64,000 nucleotides of DNA, taken from positions 62,001 through 126,000 of the forward strand of contig NZ_NETJ01000004.1 of assembly GCF_002128405.1 (NCBI RefSeq), written 5' to 3'. Source of the DNA: Gottfriedia solisilvae (GTDB lineage: Bacteria > Bacillota > Bacilli > Bacillales > Bacillaceae_G). Of the stretch, positions 54,292 through 63,394 are shown piece after piece. The translations under genes were made by a program, and so were the position numbers. Within the stretch, counting starts at the first letter, position 1; each line of letters starts with the position of its first letter. The notes beneath the pieces are model-generated. The model did no database searches, was not told the DNA's origin, and worked only from the letters and a program-made list of their open reading frames with translations.

Positions 54292-54435
54292 TTATTCGGT
54301 TTCTTTTGTAGATAGTTCTTGTTTCAGTTCTTTATCTTTGATTTCAACATTTTCACTATTTTTCAGTTTTTTGATTACATCATCAATTGATTTTGCATTG
54401 GCATTTAAATAGTCTTCCTTCACTTTTTCTTTCAT
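54292..54435 (-). CDS. Small charged protein
   Basis: A 47-residue, highly charged and helical peptide, MKEKVKEDYLNANAKSIDDV followed by a K/E-rich tail. The ATG at 54435 has AAGGAGG at 4 bases; the longer frame upstream adds an unlikely hydrophobic stretch without a ribosome site. A strong terminator follows at once. Unknown function; it could be a soluble adaptor or stress peptide. Confidence 0.6.
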   Translation of the reverse strand: MKEKVKEDYLNANAKSIDDVIKKLKNSENVEIKDKELKQELSTKETE

Positions 54436-54572
54436 TTTCCCTCCTTTCATTCTTGATAAGTAGAATAATAAAGACCAATGGTGAAAATATGGTGAAAAAA
54501 TTTCATTGTTCAAAAAACAAAAAAAAACACTCAAATATTAATGAGTGTTTTCTTTTTTATCTATTAAAGAGG

Positions 54573-55550
54573 TTATTCTTTTACAAATTCCTTCGTACTT
54601 CTAACAGTATCAATTGGACGAACCATACTTTCAATTTCAGTTCGTTTTGATTCTAAAAATGGAGGTAATGATAATTTTTCTCCTAGCGTTTCATAAGGTT
54701 CATCCCCCATGAATCCTGGGCCATCTGTTGCAAATTCAAATAAAATTTGTGGCGCAACTCTTACATATAATGATTCAAAGAAGTGACGATCTACATACCC
54801 AGAAGTTGGGAATTTGAAAGATTCGAAGCGTTTAATCCACTCTTCAAGAACAGATCGATCCTCTACACGGAATGCAGTGTGATGTACAGTTCCAAAACCT
54901 TGGATCGCTTGAGGTAAAATTGTATTATACTCAACGATTACTTGTGCACCATTTCCACCTTCTCCTACTTCGAATAAATGAACTGAACCGTCTTTATCAA
55001 TCTCTTTAAATAACATAACTTTTTCTAGTACTTCTTTAAAATAGTCGAAATGGGCAGTTCGTACAAAGATCGGTCCTAATCCAGTAATCGCATACTCTAA
55101 AGGAATTGGTCCGTTTTGCCATGGTGTACCAGATTCAACACCTGTGTTGTCTTCATCTGATATTAATTGATATTGTTGATCATCAAAATCAACAAAAGAT
55201 AAAGTCTTTTTACCAAATTGTGTTTTAATCCCAGTATGTTTTACTTCTAATCGATCAAAACGTTTTAACCAATATTCAATTGCTTCATCACTTGGTACAC
55301 GGAATGACGTTTTTGAAATTTCGTTAGTTCCATGCACTCCTTTTGGAATACCTGGAAAATCAAAGAATGTCATATCTGTTCCTGCGCTACCTTTATCATC
55401 TGCAAAGAATAAATGGTATGTTTGAATATCATCTTGATTTACTGTTTTTTTAACTAATCTCATTCCTAATACATACGTAAAAAATTCGTAGTTTTTTTCT
55501 GCACTACTTGTAATGGCTGTTACATGATGGATTCCTTTTAAACCGTTCAT
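54573..55550 (-). CDS. Ring-cleaving VOC dioxygenase, MhqO/MhqA type
   Basis: A 325-residue protein with two VOC modules: KGIHHVTAITSSAEKNYEFF in the first and GFGTVHHTAFRVEDRSVLEE in the second, metal ligands being the paired histidines and a C-terminal glutamate (ILFEFATDGPGF). These enzymes open hydroquinone or catechol rings and protect against quinones. The ATG at 55550 follows AGGAGG. The operator-like palindrome about 80 bases upstream is that of MhqR, so quinone-induced expression is expected; the mhqR gene is not in this window. Confidence 0.92.
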   Translation of the reverse strand: MNGLKGIHHVTAITSSAEKNYEFFTYVLGMRLVKKTVNQDDIQTYHLFFADDKGSAGTDMTFFDFPGIPKGVHGTNEISKTSFRVPSDEAIEYWLKRFDRLEVKHTGIKTQFGKKTLSFVDFDDQQYQLISDEDNTGVESGTPWQNGPIPLEYAITGLGPIFVRTAHFDYFKEVLEKVMLFKEIDKDGSVHLFEVGEGGNGAQVIVEYNTILPQAIQGFGTVHHTAFRVEDRSVLEEWIKRFESFKFPTSGYVDRHFFESLYVRVAPQILFEFATDGPGFMGDEPYETLGEKLSLPPFLESKRTEIESMVRPIDTVRSTKEFVKE

Positions 55551-55631
55551 ATTTTTCCTCCTACTGAACATTACGTTCGATCCATTTATATTTTGTTTCA
55601 TTATCCATACTTGAATACGGGTTGTAAAAAA

Positions 55632-55665
55632 TATCTCGAATTCAAGATATCTTGAATTCGAGATA
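55632..55665. promoter_or_regulatory. Double MhqR operator
   Basis: A perfect 34-bp palindrome made of TATCTCGAATTCAAGATA (55632-55649) and its mirror TATCTTGAATTCGAGATA (55648-55665), overlapping by 2 bases. Each box fits the B. subtilis MhqR motif (TATCTCGAATTCGAGATA). Confidence 0.88.
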
Positions 55666-55825
55666 AATATATCATGAATCACTTTTTTCTGTCAAACAGT
55701 AATTTTAAACCATAACCTCTGTGAAAAAAGACGGTGATTTCACTACCCCATGTTGCTTGTTCCACAGACGTTGGTGAAACATTGCATTACGACAGTTCTT
55801 TGCGGACTTATATAAAGTCTATATC

Positions 55826-55863
55826 AAAAAAAGTACTACCGAATTCTAAAATGGTAGTACTTC
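55826..55863 (-). terminator. Terminator after the diguanylate cyclase gene
   Basis: Minus-strand stem AAGTACTACC / GGTAGTACTT, T-run of seven. Confidence 0.9.
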
Positions 55864-55886
55864 TCTAATGATTAGTTCTATTTTAA

Positions 55887-57461
55887 CTAATGTGAATATT
55901 CATGAACTTGTTCAAACATCTCAACACGATCCCTGCCACCATTCTTCGCAACATAAAGTGCCTGGTCTGCTTCTCTAATCAAAGATTGCATCGTTTTAAT
56001 TTCGTCTCCGATCAAAAATTGCGTAGACGTTACCCCAAAACTTGACGTTACCTGTATTTCTTCATCATTTATGTTTGTCTTCCATTCAGCAATTTTCTCT
56101 CGAATATGATCAGCCATTTTATATGCTTCAAGAATATTTGTATTTGGCAAACAAATAACAAACTCCTCTCCGCCATATCGTCCTATAAGATCTGAACTCC
56201 TTAAATGATCTTTTGCTAATTTAGCAACACTCGATAATACAATATCTCCCACTTCATGACCAAAAGTATCATTAACATTTTTAAAATGATCTATGTCAAA
56301 CATTACAACTGCAATATTCTCTCCCATAGCTTTTAGCTCATTATAAACCTCTTCATATCTATTCATAAAAAATGATTTATTAAATATTTGAGTTAATCCA
56401 TCTATACTTGCTAGACGTTTTAATTTTTTTAGTAAATAGATCCTTTCCGTTATATTAGTGAAGGTAAGAATCTGTCCAACAGTGATGCCGTTTTTATTCA
56501 GAACTGGTGCAAAACGAATATTGTAATGGATGTTTTGGCTATTTATTAACAATTCACAATCACAAGATTGTCCTTTTTGAATTAGCTCAAATAAATAATG
56601 ATGGTCACATAAAATGTCATCAATCGGTTTACCAATCATGTGTTTATTTAGAATAGGTAAAACATCCTTCATTGCATGATTATAGTCCACCACTCTATTA
56701 TTTTGACTTAAAACGATTACACCGTCTTTCATACTTTCAAATACCGTATCTCTCGCTATTGGTGCTACATTAAACATTTGAAAAGTTAGCAGAGCTGAAC
56801 CATGAAATAAAAAAGAAATACTCATAGAAACAGGACCTAAATCTATTCCATAAGGGCTTAATCCATTTAAATAGAAATGATTTGCAGCGATTGGCATGAT
56901 CAAACCAGCTATCATCATAAATATTTGTATTTTAAACCGAAAAACAGCAGCTTTTCTTAAACGAACAAATAACATAATCATACTGATCATTAGACATAAA
57001 AATAGGAAAATTGAATGGACATAAAAAAATGGACCATACTCTAGTTTTACGATTGGAAAAGGAATTTCGCTATTTAAACTAAACGATTTGTAATATAAAT
57101 GATGAAGATCATTTGTATCATGCATAAAGATTGTAACAATTGGGGGTATAAATAGAATATAGTAAATCCAATTCTTTAACCTGATTCCTATGTACTCTAA
57201 ACACATCAACAAGATAAAAACTGGAATAAATGGCATTGCTAAATACTCAATCTTTAACCAAAATTTTATTTGTTCTAAAGACTTACTACACAACTCAAAT
57301 ACATACGAGTATGTAAAAATAGTAGATAAAATGGTTACAGCAATATATTGCTTCGCACCGGGCGCATTTTTTAGATTAAGATGAGCATATAACGATAAAA
57401 ATAGACTTAATGAACCTGCAAATATAATAACCAACACATAAAATATTAATTCATGAGGCAT
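55887..57461 (-). CDS. Membrane diguanylate cyclase (7TM - PAS - GGDEF)
   Basis: A 524-residue signalling enzyme. Residues 1-225 hold seven hydrophobic segments of the 7TM sensor type with the conserved PGAKQYIAVTIL and EYLAMPFIPVFILL parts. A PAS domain follows (DGVIVLSQNNRVVDYNHAMK, residues about 240-340). The GGDEF domain starts at DGLTQIFNKSFFMNRYEEV, binds metal at MFDIDHFKNVND and has the active motif GGEEF. RSSD five residues before it is an intact inhibitory I-site. It therefore makes cyclic di-GMP and is product-inhibited. No EAL domain. Confidence 0.92.
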   Translation of the reverse strand: MPHELIFYVLVIIFAGSLSLFLSLYAHLNLKNAPGAKQYIAVTILSTIFTYSYVFELCSKSLEQIKFWLKIEYLAMPFIPVFILLMCLEYIGIRLKNWIYYILFIPPIVTIFMHDTNDLHHLYYKSFSLNSEIPFPIVKLEYGPFFYVHSIFLFLCLMISMIMLFVRLRKAAVFRFKIQIFMMIAGLIMPIAANHFYLNGLSPYGIDLGPVSMSISFLFHGSALLTFQMFNVAPIARDTVFESMKDGVIVLSQNNRVVDYNHAMKDVLPILNKHMIGKPIDDILCDHHYLFELIQKGQSCDCELLINSQNIHYNIRFAPVLNKNGITVGQILTFTNITERIYLLKKLKRLASIDGLTQIFNKSFFMNRYEEVYNELKAMGENIAVVMFDIDHFKNVNDTFGHEVGDIVLSSVAKLAKDHLRSSDLIGRYGGEEFVICLPNTNILEAYKMADHIREKIAEWKTNINDEEIQVTSSFGVTSTQFLIGDEIKTMQSLIREADQALYVAKNGGRDRVEMFEQVHEYSH

Positions 57462-57926
57462 CCTTATTTACTCCATCTGTAAAATTGAATTGAGTCTTTT
57501 ATTAAAAAAACTAGTAAAACTATACCAAGTTTATAAATATATAGCTAATTATTAGATGTTAAAACAAACTTTTTGTTAAGTCTATATGCCTAGAATTATT
57601 TTTTCTCCAACTCGTGATATATTATTAAAATATCAGTGTTGATTGCTATCATTATCTTATCACATTTCATTTATTTATCATTCTTTTTTATACACAACAC
57701 AAAAAGAGCTATTCCATTATTCTTGGATAGCTTTTTCTTTAAGATAATTGAGTTATCGAGGACTTCTTATGTTGATTATTAAATAAATATTTTATTTTTT
57801 AGACTTAGTAGATTATTTTCTTTTTTGCACAAGATATGTTATAGGGATATACTAAAGAACTGCCATTACATTTCCCTTCTAATTGAAATAATCGTTGATA
57901 TATCAGTATTTTTTCACAAAATTCAT
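57462..57926. other. Gene-free region between the cyclase and the symporter
   Basis: About 465 AT-rich bases. The only structure is a hairpin at 57701-57738 (AGCTAT / ATAGCT with a T-run on the plus strand), which resembles a terminator but follows no gene. No reading frame has a ribosome site. Confidence 0.5.
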
Positions 57927-57956
57927 TTTACAGAATGCTCTAACTTATTTTATAAT
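57927..57956 (+). promoter_or_regulatory. Promoter of the amino-acid symporter
   Basis: TTTACA (57927-57932), 18-base spacer, TATAAT (57951-57956), 50 bases before the start codon. Confidence 0.65.
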
Positions 57957-58006
57957 CATTAGTATTGCTATTTTTGCAAAAATTTTACAACAAGGAGATG
58001 AAATTC

Positions 58007-59437
58007 ATGACAGAATTTATTTCAGTACTAAATGACTATTTATGGGCCAAATTAATTGTAATTTTCTTAGTTGCAATCGGCTTATTCTTAACAGTTTATT
58101 TAGGCTTCTTACAAATTAGATTTTTCCCTGAAATGGTACGTCTATTAGGGGATGGTCGTAAGAATAAAGACAAAGACAAAAAAACTGTTTCATCATTACA
58201 GGCATTCATGATTGGGATGGCTGCTCGTATTGGTACTGGTAATATTGCCGGTGTTGCAACAGCAGTAGCATTAGGTGGTCCTGGTGCAGTATTTTGGATG
58301 TGGCTAATCGCACTGATTGGTTCTGCTTCTGCTTTCGTAGAAAGTACGCTAGCTCAGGTTTACAAAGTTAAAGATGGTGATTCTTGGCGCGGTGGACCTG
58401 CTTATTACATGGAAAAAGCTTTAGGAAATAGAAAGCTTGGCATTATCTTTAGTATTTTAATTACTTTATCTTTTGGTCTTATTTTTAATGCTGTACAAGC
58501 CAATACAATTGCTGCTTCAATTGACAATGAATTTGGCATCAGTACGTCAACTACTGCAATTGTACTTGCTATTATTACTGCTATCATCATTTTTGGTGGA
58601 GTACACTCAGTCGCAAAATTCTCTACAGTATTAGTACCAATTAAAGCTGGTGTTTACATAGTTTTAGCATTATGGGTAATGATTGCTAATTTTGATATCT
58701 TACCTAACGTTTTCGGTGCAATTTTCTCTGAGGGTGTATTTACTTTCAAACAAATGTTTGGCGGTGTAATGGGTGCTGCTGTGCTTCATGGAATTCGTCG
58801 TGGATTATTCTCGAACGAAGCAGGTATGGGTTCTGCTCCAAACGCAGCAGCTACAGCTGATGTTACTCACCCTGTAAAACAAGGCTTTATTCAAGCTTTA
58901 GGCGTAATCGTAGATACATTTATCATCTGTTCATCTACTGCTATGATCGTATTAGTTTCAGGTGTTTACAAAACTTCTGAGTTAACAGGTATTCCTTTAA
59001 CACAAGAATCATTACGTGTAAGTCTAGGTGACTTTGCAGCAACATTTGTATCTATTTCTGTATTCTTATTTGCCTTAAGTACAATTATGGGTAACTACTA
59101 CTATGGTGAATCAAATATCAGTTTCATGAAGAATAGCAAAAAAACAATTTACCTATATCGCTTTGCTGTAATTGGAATGGTATTATTCGGAGCATTATAT
59201 AGTGCCGAATTAATTTGGTCTTTAGCTGATATCTTTATGGGACTAATGGTTTTAGTGAACTTATATGCAATTACGCGTCTATCTAAAGTTGCTAAAGCTC
59301 TCTTAATGGACTATATCGCTCAAAAGAAAAAAGGTTTAGATCCAGTCTTCCATGCAGATTCTATTTCTGAACTACCAGGTCGTGAACATTTAGAAGCTTG
59401 GGTTGATGAAAAAAAAGCTAATAAACAAATCGGATAA
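58007..59437 (+). CDS. Sodium/alanine-glycine (or glutamine) symporter, AGCS family
   Basis: A 476-residue carrier with about eleven spans. AGCS signatures: FMIGMAARIGTGNIAGVATA near residues 65-85, FWMWLIALIGSASAFVESTL, and RRGLFSNEAGMGSAPNAAAT. It couples sodium entry to uptake of small amino acids; the Bacillus AlsT protein of this family takes glutamine, so substrate choice remains open. The ATG at 58007 follows AAGGAG at 9 bases; an upstream ATG at 57965 has no ribosome site. Single gene with own promoter and terminator. Confidence 0.92.
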   Translation: MTEFISVLNDYLWAKLIVIFLVAIGLFLTVYLGFLQIRFFPEMVRLLGDGRKNKDKDKKTVSSLQAFMIGMAARIGTGNIAGVATAVALGGPGAVFWMWLIALIGSASAFVESTLAQVYKVKDGDSWRGGPAYYMEKALGNRKLGIIFSILITLSFGLIFNAVQANTIAASIDNEFGISTSTTAIVLAIITAIIIFGGVHSVAKFSTVLVPIKAGVYIVLALWVMIANFDILPNVFGAIFSEGVFTFKQMFGGVMGAAVLHGIRRGLFSNEAGMGSAPNAAATADVTHPVKQGFIQALGVIVDTFIICSSTAMIVLVSGVYKTSELTGIPLTQESLRVSLGDFAATFVSISVFLFALSTIMGNYYYGESNISFMKNSKKTIYLYRFAVIGMVLFGALYSAELIWSLADIFMGLMVLVNLYAITRLSKVAKALLMDYIAQKKKGLDPVFHADSISELPGREHLEAWVDEKKANKQIG

Positions 59438-59445
59438 TGTATTTG

Positions 59446-59493
59446 AAAAAACCATCATTGCGTAGTATTCAAACTACGAATGATGGTTTTTTT
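59446..59493 (+). terminator. Terminator after the symporter
   Basis: Long stem AAAAACCATCATT / AATGATGGTTTTT continued by CGTAGT / ACTACG. Confidence 0.92.
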
Positions 59494-59572
59494 ATATCTT
59501 TTAGACTTTACTGCATATTCCCGTGATATTACTAGTAGGATAAAGATATACAAAAATAATAATTTATTCGAA

Positions 59573-59615
59573 ATAAAAAAAGTACAGACTGAATGAAATC
59601 TCCAACCCGTACTTA
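59573..59615 (-). terminator. Terminator of the PadR-ABC operon
   Basis: Minus-strand stem AAGTACGG / CTGTACTT with a long loop and TTTTTATTTC, just after the permease stop. Confidence 0.6.
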
Positions 59616-59621
59616 AGCAAT

Positions 59622-60386
59622 CTATTTCATTCGTTTTTTGTACACCTTCATCGATATCAAGTAAAACAAAATCCCAATTCCCACTAACCATATTACTGCT
59701 GTTAAAAGGTCACCATAATTTGGTTGCCCAGCTAAAAGTGAACGCACACTTTCGGCAAGTGGTGTCATCGGTTGATTTTCGGCAAAAGCTCTAAGTTTAC
59801 TACCCATGTTATTTGTTGGAACAAAGGCTGAACTGACAAACATTAGACCCATTAACAGATAAGAAAACACGCTTGCACCTTCATAAGACTTAGCCATAAG
59901 TCCGAATGCTACCGCCATCCAAGTGAAAGCGAAAATAGTAATTAGTATCATACCTATCGCTAACAACCATTCCACAAAATTAGCGTGTGGACGGAATCCC
60001 ATCAGAAAAGAAATGAGAATCACAGCAGCAACTGATAATAAGTTTAATAGCAAAGTTGAGATTACATGCCCTCCTAAAATTGAAGATTTGGCGATTGGCA
60101 TGGAATGGAAACGGTCAAAAATCCCTCTTGTCATATCCATATTCACCCTTACCGCTGTGTAGGAAATCCCCATTCCAATACACATTAGCAGTACACCTGG
60201 TACGATAAAATTAACATACTCTGCTTTATCCATTGTCATAGCACTACCGAAAATGTAGACAAATGCAAGCATCAACATAATAGGTGTAAGGATTGTAGTA
60301 ATAATTGTATCTACACTACGAAGGGAATGCTTCATCACCCTTGTGCTCATGGTCATTGTATCACTGATTAAATGTTCTTTACTCAT
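59622..60386 (-). CDS. ABC-2 permease, DrrB type
   Basis: A 254-residue permease with six spans: TTILTPIMLMLAFVYIFGSA, NFIVPGVLLMCIGMGISYTA, then the IFDRFHSMPIAKSSILGG coupling loop, which is the DrrB/ABC-2 transporter signature. The ATG at 60386 lies one base after the ATPase stop. It exports an unknown hydrophobic compound or drug with the preceding ATPase. Confidence 0.9.
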   Translation of the reverse strand: MSKEHLISDTMTMSTRVMKHSLRSVDTIITTILTPIMLMLAFVYIFGSAMTMDKAEYVNFIVPGVLLMCIGMGISYTAVRVNMDMTRGIFDRFHSMPIAKSSILGGHVISTLLLNLLSVAAVILISFLMGFRPHANFVEWLLAIGMILITIFAFTWMAVAFGLMAKSYEGASVFSYLLMGLMFVSSAFVPTNNMGSKLRAFAENQPMTPLAESVRSLLAGQPNYGDLLTAVIWLVGIGILFYLISMKVYKKRMK

Positions 60387-60387
60387 G

Positions 60388-61149
60388 TTATTCCGCCCCT
60401 TTCTTGACAGTGACAGCCAGGAAAATTTCCTCAAGTGTCGGCTGTTTTTCCACATATTCTACTTTTTTAGGAGGAAGAATTGCTTTTAGTTCTTCCATTG
60501 TTCCTTGCACGATAATTTTTCCTTCATGCAAAATGGCAATGCGGTCAGCTAATTGTTCGGCTTCTTCTAAATATTGAGTAGTGAGAAAAACAGTAATACC
60601 AGCTTTCACCATATCACGAATCACATCCCATAAAGCCAAACGTGCTTCAGGGTCAAGCCCTACAGACGGCTCATCAAGAAAAACAAGTTCAGGGGAGCCA
60701 AGCACAGTCATAGCCAAATCCAAGCGTCTTTTCATCCCACCTGAATAAGTGGCAAGAGCTCGATCACCGGCTTCCAAAAGATCAAAGCGACGCAGACTAT
60801 CTTCTACTGCTTCTTTTCGATTTGGTAAATGACGAAGTTTTGCAACTAAGTCAAGATTCTCTCGTCCGCTTAAAATATCATCTACGGCCACATTTTGCCC
60901 AGTCAGGCTGATTTTCTCACGCACTTGCTCTGGATTTGTTCGAAGATTTGCACCGCAAACTTCAATCTCACCTTTATTAGTTTTGAGTAAAGTAGTTAAA
61001 ATTTTAATGATAGTTGTTTTACCGGCACCGTTTGACCCTAGAAGAGCAAAAACACTGCCTTTTTTCACTTCAAAATCTACACCTTTTAAAACTTCATGAT
61101 CTTTAAAAGATTTTTCAAGCCCTTTCACTGAAATTGCTGTATTACTCAT
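60388..61149 (-). CDS. ABC ATPase, DrrA type
   Basis: A 253-residue ATPase: Walker A GSNGAGKTT, signature YSGGMKRRLDLAMTVLG, Walker B LVFLDEPSVGLDPEAR and H-loop region LTTQYLEEAEQLAD. The C-terminal PTLEEIFLAVT is the DrrA-type end. GGGAGG precedes the ATG at 61149; longer frames upstream have no ribosome site. Driven from the PadR promoter through the two DUF1048 genes. Confidence 0.92.
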   Translation of the reverse strand: MSNTAISVKGLEKSFKDHEVLKGVDFEVKKGSVFALLGSNGAGKTTIIKILTTLLKTNKGEIEVCGANLRTNPEQVREKISLTGQNVAVDDILSGRENLDLVAKLRHLPNRKEAVEDSLRRFDLLEAGDRALATYSGGMKRRLDLAMTVLGSPELVFLDEPSVGLDPEARLALWDVIRDMVKAGITVFLTTQYLEEAEQLADRIAILHEGKIIVQGTMEELKAILPPKKVEYVEKQPTLEEIFLAVTVKKGAE

Positions 61150-61234
61150 AATTGTTCCCCTCCCTATATAATGCTGAAGGCGCGTTCTAAAAAGTCGCCA
61201 ACAACTGGTTTTCTCTACATAGATTCTTCTACGC

Positions 61235-61579
61235 TTATTTTTTTTTACCCACACGATCTAAAATGCTTTTGTTCAAATTATTACGTAACTTATCATCCCA
61301 TCTTTTCGCTTGTTCGATCAGTCCATTAGCGAATGCTGTCACGTCTTCACCTGTTATTTCCAAAACGTCTTTTCCATCTGCCGCACCATCTTCAAACAAG
61401 TCGATGAGATCATACTGGATTCTTAGCATATCCATGCCGCTACCGGCAGAGAAAGTCCACATATAATTGCAGATTTTTTTATAGGCTTCTGGATAGTCTC
61501 CTGGCAAAGCTTCGACACGCGCCATCATTTCTTTATATTCTTTTTTGTCATTTAGTATCTTTTTGATGAAATTTACCAT
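61235..61579 (-). CDS. DUF1048 protein, second copy
   Basis: A 114-residue helical protein of the DUF1048 type: FIKKILNDKKEYKEMMARVE, LPGDYPEAYKKICNYMWTF and VLEITGEDVTAFANGLIEQA. It is clearly paralogous to the copy before it (same three blocks). In many Firmicutes such genes lie between a PadR regulator and a DrrAB exporter, so they belong to this system. Their biochemical role is unknown. Confidence 0.85.
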   Translation of the reverse strand: MVNFIKKILNDKKEYKEMMARVEALPGDYPEAYKKICNYMWTFSAGSGMDMLRIQYDLIDLFEDGAADGKDVLEITGEDVTAFANGLIEQAKRWDDKLRNNLNKSILDRVGKKK

Positions 61580-61592
61580 TGTATTAAACCCC

Positions 61593-61976
61593 CTATTTAT
61601 TTTTATTCGTCCATATTTTTACTTGCTGTTCTACTCTACTCTCAATTTCTTTTTTCAACTCAACTTGCTCTCCTAATTTAATCCCAGATTCTTCACCATC
61701 TAACTTTGAAAGAGACATCAACTCGTCGGCAAATGCTGCCACGTCTTCCCCAGTAACATCTAATACATGCTTACCTTCTGCTGCACTAGCTTCAAACAAT
61801 TCATACAAATTGATGATTTCTTCACCAAAGCCATATCCGAAATTCCACATGTACTTTTGAATTTTTTTGAACACAAAAGCGTAATCCTTCGGTAGCGAAT
61901 TTACTTTTTTCATAAATGCTTTGTATTCCTTCTTACTTTCTAAATCTCCAATGATTAACTCTATAAATTTCTTCAA
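61593..61976 (-). CDS. DUF1048 protein, first copy
   Basis: A 127-residue protein with blocks SKKEYKAFMKKVNSLPKDYA, IQKYMWNFGYGFGE and VLDVTGEDVAAFADELMSLS shared with its neighbour, plus a longer charged C-terminal helix. It starts with TTG directly after the PadR stop, behind AAGGGGGAG, so translation is coupled. Function unknown. Confidence 0.85.
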   Translation of the reverse strand: MKKFIELIIGDLESKKEYKAFMKKVNSLPKDYAFVFKKIQKYMWNFGYGFGEEIINLYELFEASAAEGKHVLDVTGEDVAAFADELMSLSKLDGEESGIKLGEQVELKKEIESRVEQQVKIWTNKNK

Positions 61977-62300
61977 TTATTTCTCCCCCTTTAAGATATT
62001 AATTTTTGATGAAAGAAAATCCCATTTTCCCCAAAATTGTTTTAATTCCTCGTGTCCATCTTCGTTTAATGAATAAAACTTACGAGGCGGTCCCATTTCA
62101 GATGGTTTTTTTTCAATATTCACCAGCTTTTTCTTTTCCAGCCTAACCAAAATGGTGTAGACTGTACCTTCGACAACCTCTGTAAATCCTAGATCATTAA
62201 GGCGACGAGTAATCTCATAGCCGTAAGTATCACCTCGACTGATGATTTCCAGTACACAACCTTCTAATGAACCTTTAAGCATTTCTGTTAAATTTTCCAT
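61977..62300 (-). CDS. PadR-family transcriptional regulator
   Basis: A 107-residue PadR protein: winged helix MLKGSLEGCVLEIISRGDTY-GYEI, wing TVYTILVRLEKKKLVNIE and the C-terminal FYSLNEDGHEELKQFWGKWD dimer helix. AAGGAGG precedes the ATG at 62300. First gene of PadR-DUF1048-DUF1048-ATPase-permease, so it probably senses the exported drug or a related ligand. The repeated elements upstream are its likely binding sites. Confidence 0.93.
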   Translation of the reverse strand: MENLTEMLKGSLEGCVLEIISRGDTYGYEITRRLNDLGFTEVVEGTVYTILVRLEKKKLVNIEKKPSEMGPPRKFYSLNEDGHEELKQFWGKWDFLSSKINILKGEK

Positions 62301-62347
62301 GGTATACACCTCCTTATATATATAAATTAAATTTCTTTTTAGTATAG

Positions 62348-62623
62348 CTATTTAGTAACACGGATATTCAGTATCACTGAGTAGCGATTAATAAAACTCT
62401 AAATAACTTACGGAGCAAGGGTTTAATAAGCCACCTTTTTATATAACTCTTTTCAGCTATTTAGCATTACTGATATTCTGTGTTACTTAGTAATAGTATA
62501 TTGTATTACTGAGTAGTTAAAATGTGAACCTATTTTTTTAAAAAATTTTATAAACATTATCAACTATTTAGTATTACATATATTCTGTATTACTTAGTAC
62601 CTGTATATCGTAACACTAAGTAG
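62348..62623. promoter_or_regulatory. Array of PadR-type half-sites in three repeated units
   Basis: Eight near-palindromic boxes of the type CTATTTAGTA / TACTTAGTA / ACTGAGTAG. They form unit 1 (62348-62384, two boxes), unit 2 (62457-62516, three boxes) and unit 3 (62564-62623, three boxes). Units 2 and 3 are each 60 bp and agree at 49 of 60 positions. Unit 1 ends about 48 bases before the padR start. They fill the gap 62301-62640. Confidence 0.65.
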
Positions 62624-62751
62624 TGAAGTTGTAAAGTAGATAAGTAAAAATGTTTTTTACCCAACTATAAATATATCCATACAGTCCTCCACACCAGATA
62701 TATATGCTGTAATAACTGAGAAACTTAGAATAGATCATTATTATAAATTCT

Positions 62752-62801
62752 TCAAAAAAAATTGGGCTATCGTAAATTTTCATTTTACGGATAGCCCATT
62801 T
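62752..62801 (-). terminator. Terminator of the tmRNA gene
   Basis: Minus-strand stem ATGGGCTATCCGTAAA / TTTACGATAGCCCA (one bulge) and a run of eight T. Confidence 0.88.
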
Positions 62802-62895
62802 ATCTATCATATATTTATTCATTAAAAAATTTTAAAGTAGCTTTCAACTATTAAAACCGAGTTTTTGACATAAAAAAACCACCAACAGTATGTAT

Positions 62896-63253
62896 TGGTG
62901 GAGACGGTGGGAGTCGAACCCACGTCCAGAAATATCGGCACTTAAGCTTCTACGAGTGTAGTCAATATATTCGCATTTCGCATACTATTCAGCCCATTGA
63001 CAGGCTTCCTAGTAGCTAGTCTGGTTAGTCTCTTCCTTTCCCCTCAGACGGTGAGGTCCGGCGTAGCCCACTAATGAGTGAACCCCTCTAAGCTATGCAC
63101 ATGGGCGATACATAGGAGGAGCCTTTAGTGCAATTAAGCAGCTAAAGAGAAATTGTTGTTTTTGCCAGTTATAGGCTTTTGCGTTTTAACGAGGCCGACC
63201 CCTCGACTCGCGACTTAAGCTCGAACTACCCCTGTCGAATCCGTAACGTCCCC
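62896..63253 (-). ncRNA. ssrA: Transfer-messenger RNA
   Basis: About 358 bases on the minus strand from GGGGACGTTACGGATTCGAC to the 3' end GTGGGTTCGACTCCCACC...CCA, which forms the alanine-type acceptor and T arm. The tag frame at 63166-63134 reads GKNNNFSLAA then TAA; with the alanine from the charged tmRNA the degradation tag is AGKNNNFSLAA. It rescues ribosomes stalled on broken messages together with SmpB, whose gene is just upstream on the same strand. Confidence 0.96.
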
Positions 63254-63394
63254 ATATAAAATGCACACTCGACATTATTTCAGTCTTCGTGGCTATGAGT
63301 GACTTACGAAGCACTAAACAAAAGCTTAGCTTCATAATCTATAAAATCTGCACATCATCGTGCTCATTTATGTGTTTCATTAACTTACAAACTT

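Noticed and set aside
62616-62822. A 68-codon reading frame on the minus strand near the tmRNA terminator.
   Set aside because: It starts inside the terminator hairpin, has no ribosome site and runs into the repeated PadR-type boxes.
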